DNA of 64,000 nt from Planctomycetota bacterium (GTDB lineage: Bacteria; Planctomycetota; Planctomycetia; Gemmatales; Gemmataceae). The notes beneath the pieces were generated by a model. The model worked only from the letters and a program-made list of their open reading frames with translations, ran no database searches and was not told the origin of the DNA. Location of the stretch: contig JAIOPV010000095.1 of assembly GCA_021413735.1 (NCBI GenBank), positions 1 through 64,000 of the forward strand, given 5' to 3'. The position numbers were made by a program, and so were the translations under genes. Positions within the stretch are counted from its first letter, which is position 1; every line of letters starts with the position of its first letter. Below, piece after piece: positions 7,557 through 15,357 of this stretch.

Positions 7557-9263
7557 TTACCCGCGTTGCTTCTCGGCTGTCTTCAGCATCTCGGCGGCTT
7601 CCTTGCGCGTCGTTTCGCTGCGGGACTCGCCGCGAAGCATCATCGCCAGCTCCTCCACGCGAGATTCATCCGTCGTCAGTGCGGTGATTGTCGTCGCGGT
7701 CTTCTTCGCGGTCGTGGACTTGCGAATCGTCCACTGATGGGCCGCGTAAGACGCCACCTGCGGCAAGTGCGTCACGCACAGCACCTGATGCGACTTCCCC
7801 AACGCCGACAGTTTCTGCCCCAGCACGTCGCCCAGCCGACCGCCGACGTTCGCGTCAATCTCGTCGAACACGACCAGCGTGCGAACCGGGTCGTGTGCCG
7901 ACAGCACGGTCTTCAGCGCGAGCATCGTCCGCGACATCTCGCCACCGCTCGCCACCTTCCGCAGCGGTCGCGACGGCTCCCCCGGATTCGCCATCAGCAT
8001 CAGGTCGAGTTGATCGATGCCACTCGCGGGAACTTCTCCAGCCATCGGATCGTTCGGCAGCGTAATCACCTCGATGGTCGCGTCGAGCTTCGCATTTGGC
8101 ATCTGCAAATCAACGAGATGCTTCTGAGCCTCGGCCGCGAGCTTCTTCGCCACTTTGCCGCGTGCCGTACTCAGCGTCGTCGCCGCCTTCTTCAGATCGG
8201 CCCAGGCAGCCTTCAACTCGCTGTCAATGCCCACGAGGTCGTTCTCTTCCTGCTGAAGTGCCTTCTCCTTGGCGTCGAGCGTGGTCCGGTACTCGATCAG
8301 TTCGTCGGGCGTCTTGCCATAGCGGGTCTGGATCTTCTTGAGGAAGCCGATACGTGTCTCGACTTCCTCCAACCGGTCGGGGTCGGCCTCGAACCGTTCC
8401 GACAGATCCCGGCACGTATCCGCCAGGTCATCAACTTCCGGGCGCAAGGCTTCGAGCCGCTGGCTCACTTCCTGCAACTTCGCGTCGAGGTTCGCCCAGC
8501 GGTTCGCCTCCTTGATGAGCTTGCCGAGAATCTCGCTCACGGCCCCGTCGTCGTCTGAAAGCCTCGCCGCAACCGTGCCCGTGAACTGTGCCAAACTCTG
8601 AGCGTGAACGAGCGTGTCGCGTTCCTTCGACAACGCCGGCAGTTCGTTCGGCTGAAGTTTCGCGTTGTCGATGTCTTCACGCTCGAAGCGAACCAGCGAC
8701 AGTTCGCGTTGCCGGGTAGCGCGAGCGTCGGAGAGTTCCTTGAACTTGCGACGTAACCCTCGCACGATGTCAGCGGCCACGTCGTACTTCTTGCGTTGAT
8801 CGCCGAGCCGTCCGAAAGCATCGAGGAGTTCGAGTTGGTATGCGGGCTGGAGGAGCGAGTAGCTTTCGCGCTGCCCGTGGACATCGACGAGCATTTCGCC
8901 GATGCGTTTCAGCGTGGCAACCGCAACCGGGATATCGTTGACGAGTGCGGAACTTCGCCCCGAACGCGAGAGCCGCCTCGTGAGAATGAGGCTGTCTTCA
9001 TCGACTGACGACTGAAGAATCTCGGCCGCAATGGCTCGCTGTTCGGGTCGTGTGAGATCGAATCGCCCCGTGACGCGGAGTTCTTCGGCACCGGTGCGGA
9101 TGAGGTCGGCGTTGCCACGTTCGCCGAGGAGCAGACCGAGCGCCCCGAGAAGCAGCGACTTCCCGGCACCGGTTTCGCCGGTCCAGGCGCAGAAGCCCGG
9201 GTGCAGCTCGACGCGCACATCTTCGATCAGGGCGAGGTTTTGAACGGCGAGTTCTCGCAACAT
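7557..9263 (-). CDS. recN: DNA repair protein RecN
   Basis: A 568-residue SMC-like ATPase that gathers broken DNA ends in double-strand break repair. ATG at 9261-9263 gives MLRELAVQNLALIEDVRVEL, the standard RecN opening. The Walker A motif GETGAGKS is at residues 29-36. A long helical middle (about 150-390) forms the coiled coil. The ABC signature region is SGGEMSRTMLALK and Walker B is TLVVFDEIDANVGG near the C-terminal end, followed by HLPQVASYA. Length is normal. It is divergent from the deaminase gene and leads the small reverse-strand run with the membrane and WD40 proteins, whose link to repair is unknown. Confidence 0.95.
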   Translation of the reverse strand: MLRELAVQNLALIEDVRVELHPGFCAWTGETGAGKSLLLGALGLLLGERGNADLIRTGAEELRVTGRFDLTRPEQRAIAAEILQSSVDEDSLILTRRLSRSGRSSALVNDIPVAVATLKRIGEMLVDVHGQRESYSLLQPAYQLELLDAFGRLGDQRKKYDVAADIVRGLRRKFKELSDARATRQRELSLVRFEREDIDNAKLQPNELPALSKERDTLVHAQSLAQFTGTVAARLSDDDGAVSEILGKLIKEANRWANLDAKLQEVSQRLEALRPEVDDLADTCRDLSERFEADPDRLEEVETRIGFLKKIQTRYGKTPDELIEYRTTLDAKEKALQQEENDLVGIDSELKAAWADLKKAATTLSTARGKVAKKLAAEAQKHLVDLQMPNAKLDATIEVITLPNDPMAGEVPASGIDQLDLMLMANPGEPSRPLRKVASGGEMSRTMLALKTVLSAHDPVRTLVVFDEIDANVGGRLGDVLGQKLSALGKSHQVLCVTHLPQVASYAAHQWTIRKSTTAKKTATTITALTTDESRVEELAMMLRGESRSETTRKEAAEMLKTAEKQRG

Positions 9264-9420
9264 ACCCCAATGGTACGGTCGGCCCGCCAATCGGTGAAGG
9301 TGAGTCGCTGATGCGGCTGCGCTGTCTGCAATTCCGTTGGCTTTCGATGGGCGCAGTTGGTAACTTTATCTTGGCGCGATGCGCTGAAGATGTGACACCC
9401 ACGTTCGACAAGGATTCCAA

Positions 9421-9900
9421 ATGCCCACCGCCCAAGACCGTGCGTACATGCTCCAAGCGATCGAAGTGATGCGTAACGCTGGCGTCGTGAACAAGACCGG
9501 CGGCCCGTTCGGTGCCGTGATCGTCAAGGATGGTGTGGTTCTCGCAGCCTGCGGCAACCGCGTGATGGCAGACCACGACCCCACAGCCCACGCCGAAGTC
9601 GCCGCGATCCGCATGGCTTGCGCGAAAGTCGGCAGCCACGACCTCAGCGGCGCCGTGCTGTACACGAGCTGCATGTGCTGCCCGATGTGCTACGCCGCGT
9701 CGTTCTGGGCTCGCATCGACAAAGTTTACTACGCCGCAGCCTGCGAAGACTACGCCGAAATCTTCGACGACGTCGTTCTGTACAATGACCTCGAACTGCC
9801 GTTCCACGATCGCAAGCTGAAGCCGGAGGAACTTTGCCGCGCTGAAGCGAACGCCGTGTGGGATGAGTTCCGCAAGATGCCAGACGGTGCCCGCTACTGA
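9421..9900 (+). CDS. Nucleoside/guanine deaminase of the cytidine deaminase fold
   Basis: A 159-residue zinc hydrolase. The zinc site is visible as THAEVAA (His ligand and catalytic Glu) and CCPMC (two Cys ligands), with GGPFGAVIVKDG as the substrate-side strand. The C-terminal segment after YAEIFDDVVLYNDL resembles the domain-swapped tail of guanine deaminase, so guanine-to-xanthine deamination is more likely than tRNA adenosine editing, but this is inference. The residue before the first Cys ligand, usually Pro, is Cys (CMCCPMC). Start ATG 9421 follows an AAGGA at normal spacing. The start of recN lies divergently 157 bases upstream. Confidence 0.88.
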   Translation: MPTAQDRAYMLQAIEVMRNAGVVNKTGGPFGAVIVKDGVVLAACGNRVMADHDPTAHAEVAAIRMACAKVGSHDLSGAVLYTSCMCCPMCYAASFWARIDKVYYAAACEDYAEIFDDVVLYNDLELPFHDRKLKPEELCRAEANAVWDEFRKMPDGARY

Positions 9901-9972
9901 TTCGGGCAATTGACAAGACGCTCGCACCGTTCCACTTCCCGCGACGGGGCGAGCAGATTCCGAGAACTTCGT

Positions 9973-10329
9973 ATGTCGAGCCGTGGATTCTTCGCCTCCC
10001 TTCTCCTCGCGGGTTCAAGCTGCATCGTGGCGGGCTGCAGCGAACCACCCGGCCCCACCGGCACCAACCCCGAAGAGTTGTACCTTCACCACTGCGCCAA
10101 GTGTCATGCTCGCGCCGGCGAACCCGGCGGCCCCAACCTCGGCGGCTCCAAAGGGCCAGACCTCTCGCACATCGGCTCGGCCACCGGAATGACTGTTGAT
10201 TGGCTCACGGAATACATCAGCAATCCCCAGAGCAAACGGCCCGACGTGCGGGTCATGCCCGCGTTCAACACCAAGATGACCCCTGAGCAAATCAAAGCGC
10301 TCGCTGAATGGCTTGCTGCCAAAAAATGA
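9973..10329 (+). CDS. Cytochrome c lipoprotein
   Basis: A 118-residue electron-carrier-like protein. ATG 9973 (MSSRGFFASLLLAGSSCIVA) gives a lipoprotein signal ending in the lipobox VAGC, so the protein is probably lipid-anchored outside the inner membrane. Haem is attached at CAKCH, and the distal ligand is probably Met in VRVMPAFN, as in class I cytochromes c. The fold ends with MTPEQIKALAEWLAA, the usual last helix. An upstream in-frame start would add an Arg-rich stretch that spoils the signal. It follows the deaminase gene by 72 bases on the same strand; no functional link is obvious. Confidence 0.88.
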   Translation: MSSRGFFASLLLAGSSCIVAGCSEPPGPTGTNPEELYLHHCAKCHARAGEPGGPNLGGSKGPDLSHIGSATGMTVDWLTEYISNPQSKRPDVRVMPAFNTKMTPEQIKALAEWLAAKK

Positions 10330-10446
10330 CCCCTCAGTTCTCCTTTCGTCTTCATGCGAAGCCGGGTAGACTTCCAACACGGTTTGTCGCCAGCCGTGCC
10401 GTGATTCCGTTTTCACTTCCAGCATCGCCGTTACCCGGAGTCGAAC

Positions 10447-11121
10447 ATGAGTACGCCAATCGTTGACCCAACCCGTCGCCTGTTTATCCGCTCGGCCGCA
10501 GCCGCGACCATCCTCCCATTCTGGACCGTCAAGGGTGCGTTCGCTGAAGAACTGACCCGCACCGTGGACCAAACCGAAGGGCCGTTCTACCCGAACAAGT
10601 TGCCGCTCGACACCGACAACGATCTGCTCATTGTGAACGACAACATCACTCCGGCGATCGGCGAAATCACCCACCTGACGGGCAAGGTTCTCGATCTCAA
10701 GGGCAACCCGCTGAAGAACGTCGTGGTCGAAATCTGGCAGTGCGACGGCAATGGCGTCTATCTCCACACCGCCGACAGCGACAAGAAGAAAGACAAGCAG
10801 GACAAGAATTTCCAGGGCTTCGGGCGATTCGTGACGAGCAGTACGGGAGAGTATTACTTCCGCACGATCAAGCCGGTGCCGTATCCGGGTCGCACGCCGC
10901 ACATTCACTTCAAGGTGAAAAAGGGCAGCAAGAGCCTGCTGAACACGCAGATGTATGTGAAGGGCGAGCCGGGCAACGAAAAGGATTTCATCTGGAAGAG
11001 CGTCAAAGACGCGAAGCAACAGCAAGCGATCACGGTTGGCTTCGAGAAGGTAAAAGAATCGAAGACGGGTGAATTGAGCGCGAACTTCGTGATCGTCGTG
11101 GGCCTCACGCCAGAGAGTTGA
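10447..11121 (+). CDS. Exported intradiol ring-cleavage dioxygenase-like protein
   Basis: A 224-residue protein of the protocatechuate 3,4-dioxygenase beta-like family, which splits catechol rings with Fe(III). The leader contains PTRRLFIRSAAAA, a twin-arginine signal. The domain opens with the family-typical TEGPFYP, then HLTGKVLDLKGNPL and VVVEIWQCDGNGVYLHTAD. The iron ligands are probably Tyr in GVYLH, Tyr in VPYPGR and the two His of PHIHFKV. Exported members of this family are common in planctomycetes and most lack a proven substrate, so aromatic degradation is not certain. The gene stands alone; a repeat-rich intergenic region follows. Confidence 0.88.
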   Translation: MSTPIVDPTRRLFIRSAAAATILPFWTVKGAFAEELTRTVDQTEGPFYPNKLPLDTDNDLLIVNDNITPAIGEITHLTGKVLDLKGNPLKNVVVEIWQCDGNGVYLHTADSDKKKDKQDKNFQGFGRFVTSSTGEYYFRTIKPVPYPGRTPHIHFKVKKGSKSLLNTQMYVKGEPGNEKDFIWKSVKDAKQQQAITVGFEKVKESKTGELSANFVIVVGLTPES

Positions 11122-11192
11122 GGTCCAACCGAGCCTGGAGCATCGCCCAGGCTCAGTCAGCTCGATGCTGTGTTGAATTGATAGGTGTTCGC

Positions 11193-11277
11193 GAGCGTCG
11201 AGCCGTCAGGCCGACGGTGGAGTTCGTGAGCGTCGAGCCGTCAGGCCGACGGTGGATTTGGTCAGGCCAACGGTGGG
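11193..11277. repeat. Tandem 29-base repeat, two full copies and one partial
   Basis: The unit GAGCGTCGAGCCGTCAGGCC plus CGACGGTGGA is found at 11193-11221 and 11228-11256, a period of 35. A partial copy with one change is at 11262-11277. Bases 11284-11315 carry the complementary sequence (CCCACCGTCGAGCTTACG, GTCGACGCTCAC), so the block can fold back on itself. Confidence 0.75.
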
Positions 11278-11435
11278 TTTACGCCCACCGTCGAGCTTAC
11301 GCGTCGACGCTCACAATCATTTCAACCCAGCATCAGCTCGACTGATACCCCCCAAGACAGACTCTCAGACATGCAGCCAGTGGTGCTGTCTTGTTGGTGC
11401 GCTGGCATTCGTGTCGGTGTTTCCAAGCAGCACAG

Positions 11436-11532
11436 ACAAGAATGTCTGTTGTTCGTAGGGCCGGCTGTGCCGGCCTTCTCCTGTCGCCTTCCCCAACGCG
11501 GCCGGCTGAGCCGGCCCTACAAGAATGTCTGT
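11436..11532. repeat. Inverted repeat bounded by direct repeats ACAAGAATGTCTGT
   Basis: Arms 11455-11475 and 11500-11520 (GTAGGGCCGGCTGTGCCGGCC and its complement) match at 19 of 21 positions. The 14-base sequence ACAAGAATGTCTGT occurs on both sides, at 11436-11449 and 11519-11532. This looks like a small non-coding mobile or repeated element. No open frame is inside. Confidence 0.7.
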
Positions 11533-11568
11533 GCCACCAAAACAGATAGATTTCATCGGGTTCGCGTA

Positions 11569-11874
11569 TCAGTTCTTTCCTTGCGGTTTCGCGGTTGGCG
11601 TCGAGATCAGCATATCCGAGGGGAAGTCGCATTCGCCGTACTCGGCCGCGTGCTTGCCCGATTCGGTGAGCGAATACGTCGCCTCGAACGGATCCTTGTC
11701 GCTCCCCGAAACACGGGTCAGCAATCCAAGACGGACCATGTTGGTGAGGAAGGTTCCATCCTTGGTTCCGCGTGTGGGGGAGAGTCTGAGTTCGCGACCA
11801 AGAGGTGGTTTGCGACTCCGCTTGACGGCTCGGAGAACCTGCCATTGGTTGTGGGTGACGGGGAGAACGGGCAT
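11569..11874 (-). CDS. Small winged-helix (MarR-like) protein
   Basis: A 101-residue probable DNA-binding protein starting at ATG 11872-11874 (MPVLPVTHNQWQVLRAVKRS). The pattern is that of a winged helix: a first helix with NQWQVLRAV, a helix-turn-helix region through GTFLTNMVRLGLLTRV and the wing-like strand FEATYSLTESGKHA. The short C-terminal tail is polar. No metal- or ligand-binding residues stand out; the only Cys is in ECDF. It is divergent from the rhodanese gene, with a perfect 10-bp-arm palindrome at 11918-11939 in between that could be its operator. Longer in-frame extensions upstream run through that palindrome and are unlikely to be coding. Confidence 0.65.
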   Translation of the reverse strand: MPVLPVTHNQWQVLRAVKRSRKPPLGRELRLSPTRGTKDGTFLTNMVRLGLLTRVSGSDKDPFEATYSLTESGKHAAEYGECDFPSDMLISTPTAKPQGKN

Positions 11875-11917
11875 TGGTGATGATGTGGGTCTGCGTTTCC
11901 CTGATTGCATTCGACCT

Positions 11918-11939
11918 GCCACCGGTGGGCACCGGTGGC
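11918..11939. promoter_or_regulatory. Perfect palindrome in the winged-helix/rhodanese divergent region
   Basis: GCCACCGGTG, two bases, then CACCGGTGGC: perfect 10-base arms, 43 bases upstream of the winged-helix start and about 150 bases upstream of the rhodanese start. The surrounding DNA (11950-12055) is AT-rich for this genome and could hold promoters. An operator role is inferred from position only. Confidence 0.4.
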
Positions 11940-12089
11940 TGGCCCCAGTCGCGCGAGTGGGGATGCGAAGTATAACATGATACTGGTTTACTTGTCTCAT
12001 AAAATTGAAGTAGACATTTTCGGTCAGGTACGTGGGGGGATTTTGTATCGTGACTGAACTGATCCCGCGTTCACCGAGGAAAGTTGACG

Positions 12090-12413
12090 ATGACATCTCA
12101 GATACACCCGAACGACTTGAAGGCGATGCTTGATGCAGGTTCGCCGGTGGTGCTGCTCGATGTGCGGCAACCGGAGGAGAATGCGTATTGTGCGTTGCCG
12201 GGAAGCGTGTTGATTCCGTTGGGGGAACTGCACGCGCGAGCGTCGGAGATGGAACCAACCGATACGCTTGTGGTGGTGTACTGCCACCACGGGGTGCGAA
12301 GCCTGAGCGGAGCGGCGATTCTGCGACAAGCAGGCATGCCGAACGTGACATCGCTGATGGGTGGGATCGATCTGTGGTCGCTGGCGATCGACCCCACCGT
12401 ACCGCGATATTGA
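12090..12413 (+). CDS. Single-domain rhodanese (sulfurtransferase)
   Basis: A 107-residue rhodanese. ATG 12090 is used because GAGGAAAG lies just upstream; a TTG two codons earlier is less likely. The domain runs the whole length: HPNDLKAMLDAG, LLDVRQPEENAYCALPGSV (the CH2A-like segment) and the active-site loop YCHHGVRS with catalytic Cys65. It should carry a persulfide and move sulfur to an acceptor such as thiols, cyanide or a biosynthetic partner. The CxxGxR loop and MGGIDLWSLAIDP tail match the MoeZ/PspE-type single domains. It is probably cytoplasmic, as it has no signal peptide. It faces the divergent winged-helix gene. Confidence 0.9.
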   Translation: MTSQIHPNDLKAMLDAGSPVVLLDVRQPEENAYCALPGSVLIPLGELHARASEMEPTDTLVVVYCHHGVRSLSGAAILRQAGMPNVTSLMGGIDLWSLAIDPTVPRY

Positions 12414-12448
12414 ACCATCTCCATGGCCTCGCGACGACGCGAAACACG

Positions 12449-14314
12449 TCACACCGCTTCGGTGTTTCCTTCGCGTGCCTTCGCCTCTTCTTCCGCGATT
12501 TTTGCTGCAGCCATCGCGCGGTTGAATCGCGCCGCGAGTGGGATGAATATCACCGTCACTACGACGATGGCTCCGGCGAGCATCATGAAATACACGCCGG
12601 GATGCATCAGCGGGTAAAGGCGGGTAATCGGCGCGTTAATCAGCAAGTTGGCCATTCCAACCGTGACAAGCCAACATGCTGTCACGAAGCTCTTCATCGT
12701 CGGCGGAGCTGCGACGAACGCGAGTTCAAGCCCCGTGACCGAGATCAGAATTTCCCCGATCGTCAGGACGAAGAATGCGAGGATCTGCCACCACGCAGTG
12801 ACTCGCTCGGCAGGCGGAACCCATTCCGTATCCTCAATCGAAACCTTCGGCGTTTCCTCGTCCTTCGGCCCTTCGATCTTCGCCCCGGTCTTCACGCTCG
12901 CTGCATTCTTCTCTGCGATCGCGAGCGTATCGCCTCCCATCGCGTAATCGCCCTTCTTGAAATGGCTCTCTCGGCTCCCTGCGAGTTCGATACTTGACTT
13001 CGCAAATGCACCGCGAGATTTATCGAAGTCGATGCGTCCTTTGTCGATCACGATAGCGGATCCGTCTGTGAAGGTGATCGTGCCTCCAGTGAGTTGGAAC
13101 TTCTTGTTGGTTTCGTTGAACGTGCCGTCGGTGCCCGTTACCCGCACACCACCGAAGTCGATGGAACTTGGGTTAGCTTCTTTAAGCTTCGTTTCGCTCG
13201 CAGGCAGGATCACCTCGCCTTCCTTAAACACCACCTTGATCGCGTCCTGCTTCTTGCCTGCGAGGAAGCCCGACCCACCGAGAACCATCATGCTTAGCGC
13301 GGTCAGGACGAAGCCGGTAATCATTTTGTCGGTTGCCCGAACCTTTACGCCGCGTGCCGCAAGTTGGTTGAACAGCACCACGCTCAACGGCAGCATCGTG
13401 ACGATGAACAGGGCGTTGGCGCTCTGGAGTTGGTCGGCGGTCACGGGAACGCCAAAGAGGTGCAAATCCATGTAGGTGTCTGCGAAGAAAATCCAGGTGC
13501 TTGCGGATTGGTCGAAAATGGCCCAGAAGAACATGATGAGGATGAACAGCGAGCCGATGCTTTCGAGCGTCTTGAGTTTCAACGCCCAGTCGGCATCGAG
13601 TTCCGCCTGCGTCACGACCTTGTACTTGATGGGCAATCCCGTGACCGTCACACCATCTGGGATGCTCTCGCCGACCGTGCCGACGACTTTGCGTTGAATC
13701 GACTCTTTGGCGTAGAAGCGTTTGCCAAGTGCGAACACTGTCAGCGCGACTGCCATCAATCCGGCTGGAAACAGGAAGGCGACGCGATAGCCGTGTTCGG
13801 TTCGCAACAGAGGCACGGCGATCTGCGACATCAATGCGCCAATGTTGATCGCGAGGTAGAACCAACTGAAGGCGTTACTTCGCAGTTGATCCTGACCCGG
13901 TCGCTTCTGATCGTAGGTCATGCCGAGCAGAGTCGAGATGTTCGGTTTTATGACACCCGAACCCATCGCAAGGAGCGCGAGAGCACCGACCACCACGTAT
14001 TTGTTCTCGATGCCGACGATGTACTGCCCCACGAGGTACGGCAACGAGAACCCGACGATGGTCCAGTATTTCCCGAAGAAGTTATCGGCCAGGTAGCCGC
14101 CGAGCAGCGGAAGGAAGTAGCACCCGGCGATAAACAGCGACATGAACGTGCCGGCGTCGGCCTTGTCCACGCCGAGTTTCTCGGTCATGTACAGCGAGAG
14201 GATGGCTCGCATTCCGTAGTAGGAGGATCGTTCGGCGAACTCACCCCAGAAGAAGAACCAAAAGCCGATTGGGTGCCCGGTTGGCACCGGCGGTGCTATC
14301 GTGGCTGTGGACAC
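12449..14314 (-). CDS. POT/PTR family proton-coupled peptide transporter with a large insertion
   Basis: A 621-residue inner-membrane symporter for di- and tripeptides. Start is GTG at 14312-14314 (MSTATIAPPVPTGHPIGFWF). The POT signature is clear: FWGEFAERSSYYGMRAIL near residues 22-39, and later NAFSWFYLAINIGAL. About eleven or twelve membrane segments are seen. Residues about 353-506 are a hydrophilic, Thr/Gly/Lys-rich insertion with repeated strand-like units (VRVTGTDGTFNE, FQLTGGTITFTDG, KGRIDFDKSRG) that is not part of the core transporter. The normal C-terminal helices resume at AWWQILAFFVLTIGEILISV. It is divergent from gmhB, separated by a repeat-bearing intergenic region. Confidence 0.92.
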   Translation of the reverse strand: MSTATIAPPVPTGHPIGFWFFFWGEFAERSSYYGMRAILSLYMTEKLGVDKADAGTFMSLFIAGCYFLPLLGGYLADNFFGKYWTIVGFSLPYLVGQYIVGIENKYVVVGALALLAMGSGVIKPNISTLLGMTYDQKRPGQDQLRSNAFSWFYLAINIGALMSQIAVPLLRTEHGYRVAFLFPAGLMAVALTVFALGKRFYAKESIQRKVVGTVGESIPDGVTVTGLPIKYKVVTQAELDADWALKLKTLESIGSLFILIMFFWAIFDQSASTWIFFADTYMDLHLFGVPVTADQLQSANALFIVTMLPLSVVLFNQLAARGVKVRATDKMITGFVLTALSMMVLGGSGFLAGKKQDAIKVVFKEGEVILPASETKLKEANPSSIDFGGVRVTGTDGTFNETNKKFQLTGGTITFTDGSAIVIDKGRIDFDKSRGAFAKSSIELAGSRESHFKKGDYAMGGDTLAIAEKNAASVKTGAKIEGPKDEETPKVSIEDTEWVPPAERVTAWWQILAFFVLTIGEILISVTGLELAFVAAPPTMKSFVTACWLVTVGMANLLINAPITRLYPLMHPGVYFMMLAGAIVVVTVIFIPLAARFNRAMAAAKIAEEEAKAREGNTEAV

Positions 14315-14753
14315 GTCGTATGACCTTTCAGATATCGGAATTCGGAGTGTATTTGGGAAAGTGGAGCGATCTTAGCATCCCGTTGCAGTTGGGGCAGCAT
14401 TTTTCCCGGCAGCTCATTCGCATCGAGATGATTCCGGAGGCTTCCGTTTGGTTCCGGAGGTGGTGCGAAGTCACCGTAAGTTCATCGAGATTGTCAGCGA
14501 ATGCCGTAAGCTATTTGCCCCGAAAAAGATGCGCATTGGGAACAAATAGCCACGGATATTCTGATGGAGTTTCTTCCGGACGAGAGTGGATGGTTCCGGG
14601 TCTGAAACGCTGGTTCCGGGCCGGAAACGATTGGTTCCGGACGTGGGATGGGGATGTGACCCGGAATCAAACCACGACTTCGTTATACCGTCCGGTTGAG
14701 GCCGGCGCAGTTCGTCTTGTCACGCCGTTTGAGTCGTGCGAATATCCCGCCCC
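14315..14753. other. Intergenic region between divergent transporter and gmhB genes
   Basis: These 439 bases hold a full copy of the TTCCGG element (14570-14671), and further TTCCGG motifs at 14429-14463. No coding frame is convincing. Confidence 0.5.
14570..14671 (+). repeat. TTCCGG stem-loop element, copy 1
   Basis: Begins TTTCTTCCGGACGAG and contains TGGTTCCGG three times. It ends with TTGGTTCCGG, a G-rich loop (GTGGGATGGGG) and CCGGAATCAA, which pairs with it including one G-U pair. The same order of parts recurs at 22565-22647, 45165-45246 and 55071-55196. Confidence 0.8.
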
Positions 14754-15350
14754 ATGATACACCTCAAACCAGCCGTGTTCCTCGACCGCGATGGCGTCGT
14801 CATCGAGGATTCCCATTATCTGGGCAGCCCTGAGCGCGTTCGCCTGCTGCCGGGCGCTGCTGCTGCCATCGCGTCGTTAAATCGCGCCGCGTGGCCGGTC
14901 GTGATCGTGTCGAATCAGTCAGGCGTGGCTCGCGGAATGTTCTCCGAGGCCGACGTGGATGCCGTTCACGCTCACCTCGCGGAGCTTCTGCACGGCTACG
15001 GCGCGAAGATCGACGCCTTCCACTTCTGCCCGCACCATCCCGAGGCCGAACTGAAGGCATTCCGTATTGAGTGTGCGTGTCGGAAGCCGATGCCCGGAAT
15101 GCTCCAGCGAGCGGCCACGGAGTTGAAGCTGGATTTGAAGGCGTCGTGGATGATCGGCGACCGCGTGAGTGATCTCGAAGCAGGCGCCGCGGCCGGTTGC
15201 CGCACGGTGCTGGTGCGGACTGGCTACGGGATGCTCGTGAACCCTGCCGGCCTGGATCGCGATGCGTTGAACGTGGAACTTGTCGCGGCCAATCTCGCCG
15301 ACGCCGTGGCGAAACTGGGGTTGGCCGGACAAGCCAAACGAGCGGCGTGA
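14754..15350 (+). CDS. gmhB: D-glycero-D-manno-heptose 1,7-bisphosphate 7-phosphatase (GmhB-like HAD)
   Basis: A 198-residue HAD-superfamily phosphatase that removes the 7-phosphate in ADP-heptose (LPS core) synthesis. ATG 14754 gives MIHLKPAVFLDRDGVV with the nucleophile and acid Asp11 and Asp13. Motif II is IVSNQSGVARG, motif III the Lys of CRKPMPGML and motif IV MIGDRVSDLEAG. The GmhB zinc site is present as CPHHPE followed by ECACRKP (Cys-X-His and Cys-X-Cys). Histidinol phosphatase, the nearest relative, is less likely without a his operon. It is convergent with the Clp-type gene, only 7 bases apart, and fits a Gram-negative-like envelope. Confidence 0.9.
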   Translation: MIHLKPAVFLDRDGVVIEDSHYLGSPERVRLLPGAAAAIASLNRAAWPVVIVSNQSGVARGMFSEADVDAVHAHLAELLHGYGAKIDAFHFCPHHPEAELKAFRIECACRKPMPGMLQRAATELKLDLKASWMIGDRVSDLEAGAAAGCRTVLVRTGYGMLVNPAGLDRDALNVELVAANLADAVAKLGLAGQAKRAA

Positions 15351-15357
15351 ACGCCGC

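Larger units (their letters stand above)
11122..11568. other. Repeat-rich intergenic region
   Basis: These 447 bases between convergent genes hold a 35-base-period tandem repeat with an inverted remnant (11193-11310) and a separate inverted repeat flanked by 14-base direct repeats (11436-11532). I see no credible coding frame. Confidence 0.6.

Noticed and set aside
11193-11277. CRISPR array
   Set aside because: Only two full repeats with a 6-base gap; no spacers of usable length and no cas genes.
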